A stretch of 54,351 nt of DNA from Caballeronia peredens (GTDB lineage Bacteria > Pseudomonadota > Gammaproteobacteria > Burkholderiales > Burkholderiaceae). Below the pieces are notes generated by a model. That model was given only the letters and a program-made list of their open reading frames with translations. It searched no databases and had not been told where the DNA came from. The position numbers and the translations under genes were made by a program. Positions 49,990 through 54,351 of this stretch are shown in pieces. Position 1 is the first letter of the stretch. Every line of letters starts with the position of its first letter. Location of the stretch: contig FCOH02000033.1 in assembly GCA_001544595.2 (NCBI GenBank), positions 1 to 54,351 on the forward strand. The letters are read 5' to 3'.

Positions 49990-52386
49990 ATGCTTTCATA
50001 CAACATGCGCCCCACCTTGACGCCAGTTCCGCAGCGCGGCGACGGAGTCGTCGATCTCTGGCGCAGCGTGGTGCGCCACAAGACGCTGCTCGGCGCCGTT
50101 ACCGGCACGTGCTGTGCGGCGGGCGTGCTCTACATCCTGCTCGCGACGCCGCAGTATCGCGCCGAGGCGCTGTTGCGCGTGCAAAGCAAGGCGGGTGTCG
50201 CGATCAGCGCGCTGTCGGACGTATCCGGTTCGATGGCCGCCGACGGATCCGCGAGCGACGAAAGCGACGTGCTCACGTCGCGCTCGGTCGTGAGCGCGGC
50301 GATCGCGCAGACGGGCGCGGAGACGGTCGTCGAGACGCAGAGCTTCTTTCCGGTGATCGGCCGCTGGTTCGCCACGCGCCACGCCACCGACCGGGAACTC
50401 GCGCCCGCGCTGTTCGGACTCGATCAGTACGCGTGGGGCGGCGAGCGCCTGACGCCCGGCGTCTTCGATGTGCCGAAGGCCGCGCTGCAGATGAAGTTTC
50501 ACGTCGTCGCGGGCGAGGGCGGACGCTGGACGCTCTTCGACAAGAACGACACGCGCCTCGCCGAAGGCCGCGTCGGCGAAACCGTGCCGTTCCAGGTCAC
50601 GACGCCCGACGGTCAGGCGCCCGGCGAACTGCGCATCGACACGTTGCGCGCGCGTCCCGGCGTCTCGTTCCAGATCACGAAGTATTCGCAGCAGATGACC
50701 TTCGACAACGTGCTGCAGCGGCTGCGCACGTCGATTCCGCCGCGCGAGTCGTCGTTGCGCGACCCGGCGCTGATCCATCTGACTTACCAGGCCGAATCGC
50801 CGTTCGAGGCGCAGGCGATGGTCAACGCGATCATCAAGACGTATCAGCAGCGCGACATCGAGCGCCGCGCCGCGCAGGCGCAGACGAGCCTCGATTTCCT
50901 GCGCCAGCGTCTTCCCGCGCTGCGGGCGGATCTTGAACGCGCGGAAGGCCGCCTGAACAGCTTCCGCACGCAGACCGGCACCGTCGACATGCAGCAGCAA
51001 AACGTCGCGCTCATCGCACGCATGAGCAGCCTCGAGGAACGGCAGACGACACTGCAACTCGCGCTCGATGCCGCGCAGCATCGTTATCGTCCGGACAGCG
51101 AGCAGTATCAGGCCGCGCTCACGCAGTTGAATCAGGTGAAGCGCGAGATCGGCGATGCGTCGAAGACTGCGGCGAATCTGCCTTCGATTCAGCGCCAGTA
51201 TGTCGAACTCGCGCGCGACGTCGCGGTGACGACGCAGCTCTACACGAGCGTGCTCACCAACACGCAGCAGCTCGAAGTGGCCGCGGCCAGCACGCCGCCG
51301 GGCATCGCGGTCGTGGACTGGGCCGTCGCGCCCGAGAAGCAGTCGTGGCCGCGTCAGTGGATCGTGCTGCTCGGCTCGATCTTCGGCGGCCTGTTCGTGA
51401 GCACCGTGTCGATCTATCTGATCGCGCTGCATCGCCGCGAATTGCGCAGCCCCGAGGAAATCGATCACTTCTCGCAAGTGCCGCGTCTCGCCGTGATCGC
51501 GCGCTCGACGGCGCAACTGCGTCAGGACGTGCGTGCGCTCACGCATAACGCCGCGCCGGCCAAGCTGCTCGCGATGACGAGCCCGACCGATCCGAGCGTC
51601 GAAGCGTTGCGCTCGCTGCGCAGCAGCGTGCGGGCGATGCTCTCCGGCGTGCCGCTCGCGAATCATCCGGGCTTTCACGGTCTGCATCCGATGAACCCGC
51701 TCAATCCGATGAACCCGATGGCCCTGAGCCATGCGGTCGGCAACACGATGAGCGTGATGAATCCGGGCTATGTCGTCGAGGCAACCGATACGAACGACGG
51801 CGGCGGCCGCGTGATTCTCTTCACCGGCCCGACGCAGGGCGTGGGCAAGAGCTTCGTGTCGTCGAACTTCGCGTATCTGCTGGCGGAGACGCGCGCCTCG
51901 GTACTGCTGATCGACGCCGACATGCGTCAGGGCCGTCTGCGTCATTTGGTCGATGGCCGCGAAGGCCCGGGTCTCGCGGAGGTGCTCGCGGGTACGGCGC
52001 GCGTCGAAGATGCCATCGTGCCGCTCGGCAACGGCGGCCTCTCGATGATGGATGCGGGCGCGGAGTATCCGGAGAACCCGGCGGAGCTGCTGACGCGCCC
52101 GGCGTTCCAGGAAATGATGACGATGCTGCGCGAGATCTACGATTACATCGTGATCGATTCGCCGCCGGTGCTGCCGGTGAGCGATGCGCTCTCGATCGCG
52201 ATGCAGAACTGCGACCTCGTGCTGCTCGTGTCGCGCGCGGATCGCACGGGCGCACGGCAACTGGAGGAGACGCTGCGCCGTCTGGAGAATGTCGGCGCGA
52301 AAGTGGGCGGGCATGTGTTCAACGGCTTCGCACCGGGACGCTACGGTGCGCGCGAGGAATACGGCATCAGGACGTCGACGCGATAA
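49990..52386 (+). CDS. Wzc-like polysaccharide co-polymerase / tyrosine autokinase
   Basis: 798 residues. Wzz domain with an N-terminal membrane helix (about 33-52), a long periplasmic coiled coil and GNVR-type region, a second helix (about 455-477), then a BY-kinase domain: Walker A GPTQGVGKS (613-621), Walker A' VLLIDADMRQ (638-647), Walker B YIVIDSPP (719-726). It controls chain length and export of the exopolysaccharide. Two oddities: an insert with NPM/NPL repeats (HPMNPLNPMNPMAL, about 566-579) just before the kinase core, and a tail with only two tyrosines (Y785, Y790) where Wzc usually has a cluster. A terminator follows directly. Confidence 0.9.
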   Translation: MLSYNMRPTLTPVPQRGDGVVDLWRSVVRHKTLLGAVTGTCCAAGVLYILLATPQYRAEALLRVQSKAGVAISALSDVSGSMAADGSASDESDVLTSRSVVSAAIAQTGAETVVETQSFFPVIGRWFATRHATDRELAPALFGLDQYAWGGERLTPGVFDVPKAALQMKFHVVAGEGGRWTLFDKNDTRLAEGRVGETVPFQVTTPDGQAPGELRIDTLRARPGVSFQITKYSQQMTFDNVLQRLRTSIPPRESSLRDPALIHLTYQAESPFEAQAMVNAIIKTYQQRDIERRAAQAQTSLDFLRQRLPALRADLERAEGRLNSFRTQTGTVDMQQQNVALIARMSSLEERQTTLQLALDAAQHRYRPDSEQYQAALTQLNQVKREIGDASKTAANLPSIQRQYVELARDVAVTTQLYTSVLTNTQQLEVAAASTPPGIAVVDWAVAPEKQSWPRQWIVLLGSIFGGLFVSTVSIYLIALHRRELRSPEEIDHFSQVPRLAVIARSTAQLRQDVRALTHNAAPAKLLAMTSPTDPSVEALRSLRSSVRAMLSGVPLANHPGFHGLHPMNPLNPMNPMALSHAVGNTMSVMNPGYVVEATDTNDGGGRVILFTGPTQGVGKSFVSSNFAYLLAETRASVLLIDADMRQGRLRHLVDGREGPGLAEVLAGTARVEDAIVPLGNGGLSMMDAGAEYPENPAELLTRPAFQEMMTMLREIYDYIVIDSPPVLPVSDALSIAMQNCDLVLLVSRADRTGARQLEETLRRLENVGAKVGGHVFNGFAPGRYGAREEYGIRTSTR

Positions 52387-52411
52387 GAAGAGGGTAGGTG
52401 AGGTGTTCGAG

Positions 52412-52446
52412 CCGGAGTGCCGGGTTTCCCGGCCTCCGGTTTTTTT
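52412..52446 (+). terminator. intrinsic terminator of the exopolysaccharide genes
   Basis: Stem CCGGAG-t-GCCGGG (52412-52424) / CCCGGCCTCCGG (52428-52439), 12 bp with one bulged T and a 3-nt loop, then seven T (52440-52446). Lies 26 bp after the Wzc-like stop. Confidence 0.9.
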
Positions 52447-52499
52447 CTTGCCGTTCTTCGGCGGAATCGAGTTGCCGCCGAGCGGCGGACTCCGGTGTG

Positions 52500-52513
52500 C
52501 GTGCGGACGCACG
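52500..52513. promoter_or_regulatory. 14-bp palindrome CGTGCGGACGCACG, second copy
   Basis: Identical to the core of the palindrome at 13987-14006. It lies between the exopolysaccharide terminator and the methyltransferase gene, 9 bp before a GATAAT -10-like hexamer (52522-52527), about 145 bp upstream of the gene start. A candidate operator shared by two loci. Confidence 0.4.
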
Positions 52514-52657
52514 ACCGTTCCGATAATAGACATGCTCCATTGACGCATTTCGACAGATAAAGTCGGGCCAGCTTCTACACTGTCCGATGCGAGCGCATGT
52601 GCGCGCATCAAAAAATCGAAACACAGTGTTGTGAGGGCAGTCAGTTTGGCAACCGAC

Positions 52658-54205
52658 ATGAACGAAGGCATCCAGGAAATTCGCGCGAGCTACGACGAAT
52701 TTCCGTATCACTCTTTTCCGTACAGAAAAAGTGCGCCGGAAAATCTTGCAGTCGTAGCGCATCTGTTCGGGCTCGACGCGCCGGACGTGCGCGGCGCGCG
52801 CGTGCTCGAACTGGGATGCGCGTCGGGCGGCAATGCGATTCCCTTCGCCGCGCGCAATCCGAAGGCGCGGGTGGTGGGTGTCGACTTGTCCGCGGTGCAG
52901 ATCGAGGAAGGGCGCCGGCGTATCGGCGCATTGAAGCTCAGGAACATCGAGTTGCGCGCGCTCGACCTGACGTCGATCACACCGGAGTTCGGCGAGTTCG
53001 ATTACATCGTCTGCCATGGCCTGTACAGCTGGGTGACGGAGAACGTGCGGGAGGCGATTCTGCGCATCTGCCGGGACAATCTTTCGGCCACTGGCGTCGC
53101 GTACATCTCGTATAAAACCTATCCGGGCTGGAAGGCGCATGAGACGGTGCGCGATGCGATGTTGCTGCGCGCGGGGCGCGAGGGCGACATCAGGCATCGG
53201 CTGGCGCTCGGGCGCGGGATGATCGACTTTCTGCGCACTCATGCGCGGGCCGGCAGCGTGCTTGCACACGCGGTGGCGCAGGATCACGCGACCATCGCCC
53301 ATGCCGATGCGAATTATCTCGCTCACGATTACCTTGCCGACTTCAGCGCGCCTTGCTATTTCCTCGACTTCGTGAGGCAAGCCGAGGCGCAAGGCATGGC
53401 CTGTTTCGCCGACGCAGACCCGGAGACGATGTTCGCCATCAACTACGGCGAAGACATCGCGCGGCCGCTCCTCGATGAATGCGGCGGCAGTCAGGCGCTG
53501 CTCGAACAGTATCTGGATTTCATCGGCGACCGGTCGTTTCGCTCGTCGCTGCTTGTGCGCGGTGAACGCAAGGAGGGCGTGCGTTATCGTCTGGACGAGG
53601 CGCGTTTGCGTGCGCTGCATGTCGCCGCGTCGCTCGTTTGCAGCGACGGCGAAGTGCGTTTCGACGATTCGCCTCAACGGTTCGTGACGCCGGAGGGCAG
53701 GGCCGTCGTTCTCGATCGGCGAGTGAAAAAGGCGGCCGCGCTCGCGCTGACGCAGGCTGCGCCCTTTACGCTGAACTTCGACCAAATGCGCGATGCGGTG
53801 CGCGAGCGCATCGAGGACGCCGACGCGGACGATCTCGACGCGACGCTGACTGCGTTCGTCGAGTCGATCGTGATTCACGGGCTCGCGCGTTATCGTCTTT
53901 TGCCTGTGGCGCGAAGCAAGGCGAATCCGTGTTTGTCGGAGGTCGCGCGCGGATATCCAGCGCGTCTTTCGGAGGGGCAAGTGCCGCACACCTTCAACGT
54001 GTGGCACGAGCCCGTCGTTCTGGATGCGGCCGGCCAGTTGATGCTGCCGTACATTGATGGCAAGCGCACGCGCGCGGCATTGCTCGCCATGCTGGAGCAA
54101 GCCGTGCGGCAGGGCCTGACGCTCGGCGCGGACGCAGGCGCGCAGGGTGATTCGATCGATGCTGCGACCGTGCTGGACCGGATGCTGCGCCAGTTCTGCG
54201 CTTGA
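52658..54205 (+). CDS. two-part methyltransferase with C-terminal regulatory/PKMT-like domain
   Basis: 515 residues from ATG 52658. TTG 52646, which has GAGGG 8 nt upstream, and GTG 52631 are alternatives adding 4 or 9 residues. The N-terminus IRASYDEFPYHSFPYRKSAPENL and SAM motif VLELGCASGGNAIPFA are those of the methyltransferase plus regulatory-domain family. FDYIVCHGLYSWV and ISYKTYPGWK follow, then a regulatory domain (about 210-300) and a winged-helix-like C-terminal region. Relatives methylate lysines of outer-membrane proteins in Rickettsia; others lie in polysaccharide loci. It follows the exopolysaccharide terminator, so it is a separate transcript. Confidence 0.88.
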   Translation: MNEGIQEIRASYDEFPYHSFPYRKSAPENLAVVAHLFGLDAPDVRGARVLELGCASGGNAIPFAARNPKARVVGVDLSAVQIEEGRRRIGALKLRNIELRALDLTSITPEFGEFDYIVCHGLYSWVTENVREAILRICRDNLSATGVAYISYKTYPGWKAHETVRDAMLLRAGREGDIRHRLALGRGMIDFLRTHARAGSVLAHAVAQDHATIAHADANYLAHDYLADFSAPCYFLDFVRQAEAQGMACFADADPETMFAINYGEDIARPLLDECGGSQALLEQYLDFIGDRSFRSSLLVRGERKEGVRYRLDEARLRALHVAASLVCSDGEVRFDDSPQRFVTPEGRAVVLDRRVKKAAALALTQAAPFTLNFDQMRDAVRERIEDADADDLDATLTAFVESIVIHGLARYRLLPVARSKANPCLSEVARGYPARLSEGQVPHTFNVWHEPVVLDAAGQLMLPYIDGKRTRAALLAMLEQAVRQGLTLGADAGAQGDSIDAATVLDRMLRQFCA

Positions 54206-54267
54206 CTGGATTGTGGGAAATGATGGCCGGTGGGACGCCGTGTGTGGCGTCTCGATCGTCAGTCGGA

Positions 54268-54351
54268 TCAGCGGTGATCGCTGCCATCGATCTGAATCAG
54301 TTCGCCCAGGCACGAGCGCCGATTCCTCGGCTGGTGAATCTTGGGCGGGCG
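54268..54351 (-). pseudogene. truncated IS transposase fragment (ISNCY/IS1202-like), runs off the window
   Basis: On the minus strand a frame enters at the window edge and ends at a stop at 54268-54270. Its last 27 residues include RRSCLGELIQIDGSDHR. The GELIQIDGSDH motif is the start of the DDE catalytic core of ISNCY/IS1202-type transposases, where a WFE-type continuation is expected. Here a stop replaces the tryptophan and no further homology is visible downstream. The core aspartate is present but the rest of the catalytic domain is missing, so this is a remnant or a decayed end. The 5' part lies outside the window. Confidence 0.6.

Noticed and set aside
49996..52671. 891-codon minus-strand frame opposite the Wzc-like gene
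   Set aside because: Antisense to a protein with complete Walker A, A' and B motifs; product rich in Arg and His without any domain.
52367..54313. 648-codon minus-strand frame opposite the two-part methyltransferase
   Set aside because: Antisense shadow; the plus strand has a SAM motif and conserved family sequence. Only the separate frame at 54268-54351 shows transposase-like sequence.

Overview
The window reads as chromosomal DNA of a high-GC betaproteobacterium of the Burkholderia/Paraburkholderia/Caballeronia group. The evidence is strong G/C bias at third codon positions (which produces long antisense open frames), a phenylacetate (paa) block, RdgC, a DUF883 protein, and two-partner secretion and exopolysaccharide genes of Burkholderiaceae type. 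The species assignment is inference. I saw no rRNA, tRNA, CRISPR array or intact mobile element. A transposase-like fragment runs off the right edge.

Layout. (1) 1-4533: the end of a phenylacetate catabolic operon (paaE tail, thiolase, paaH, paaK). (2) 4774-10730: a three-gene RND efflux operon in the order permease, adaptor, outer-membrane lipoprotein, closed by a clear intrinsic terminator set among palindromic repeats. (3) 10935-17193: a lone methyltransferase; a selenium-binding protein/methanethiol oxidase homologue (SBP56) with a small polytopic partner; a divergent His-rich membrane microprotein; an Lrp/AsnC regulator divergent from a DMT exporter; and rdgC. (4) 17220-27000: a diguanylate cyclase with an Ala/Gln-rich membrane protein, DMT and YihY membrane proteins, an NCS1 permease, an exported alpha/beta hydrolase, a DgkA-like kinase and a TehA/SLAC1 family protein.

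(5) 27030-37178: the most unusual part, six tightly packed minus-strand genes. In transcription order they are a TpsA-like secreted protein, its TpsB transporter, a periplasmic FecR-domain protein, a SulP anion transporter carrying both a STAS and a cyclic-nucleotide-binding domain, a CHASE2-class III adenylyl cyclase, and a metallo-beta-lactamase-fold protein resembling class II cyclic-nucleotide phosphodiesterases. One probable operon would therefore encode synthesis, sensing and breakdown of cAMP together with an exported adhesin-like protein.

(6) 37342-46390: a LysR regulator and a run of small stress/envelope-type genes (Tyr/Pro-rich exported proteins, cupin, DUF883, degenerate receiver, DUF1488, FmdB zinc ribbon, DUF4142, beta-carbonic anhydrase, TFIIB-type zinc ribbon, CBS pair, putative Fe(II)/2OG oxygenase). 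(7) 47161-52386: a compact exopolysaccharide group (Wzy/ligase-like membrane protein, PslG-like glycoside hydrolase, Wzc-like co-polymerase/kinase). It is followed by a large two-part methyltransferase and, at the edge, the transposase-like fragment.
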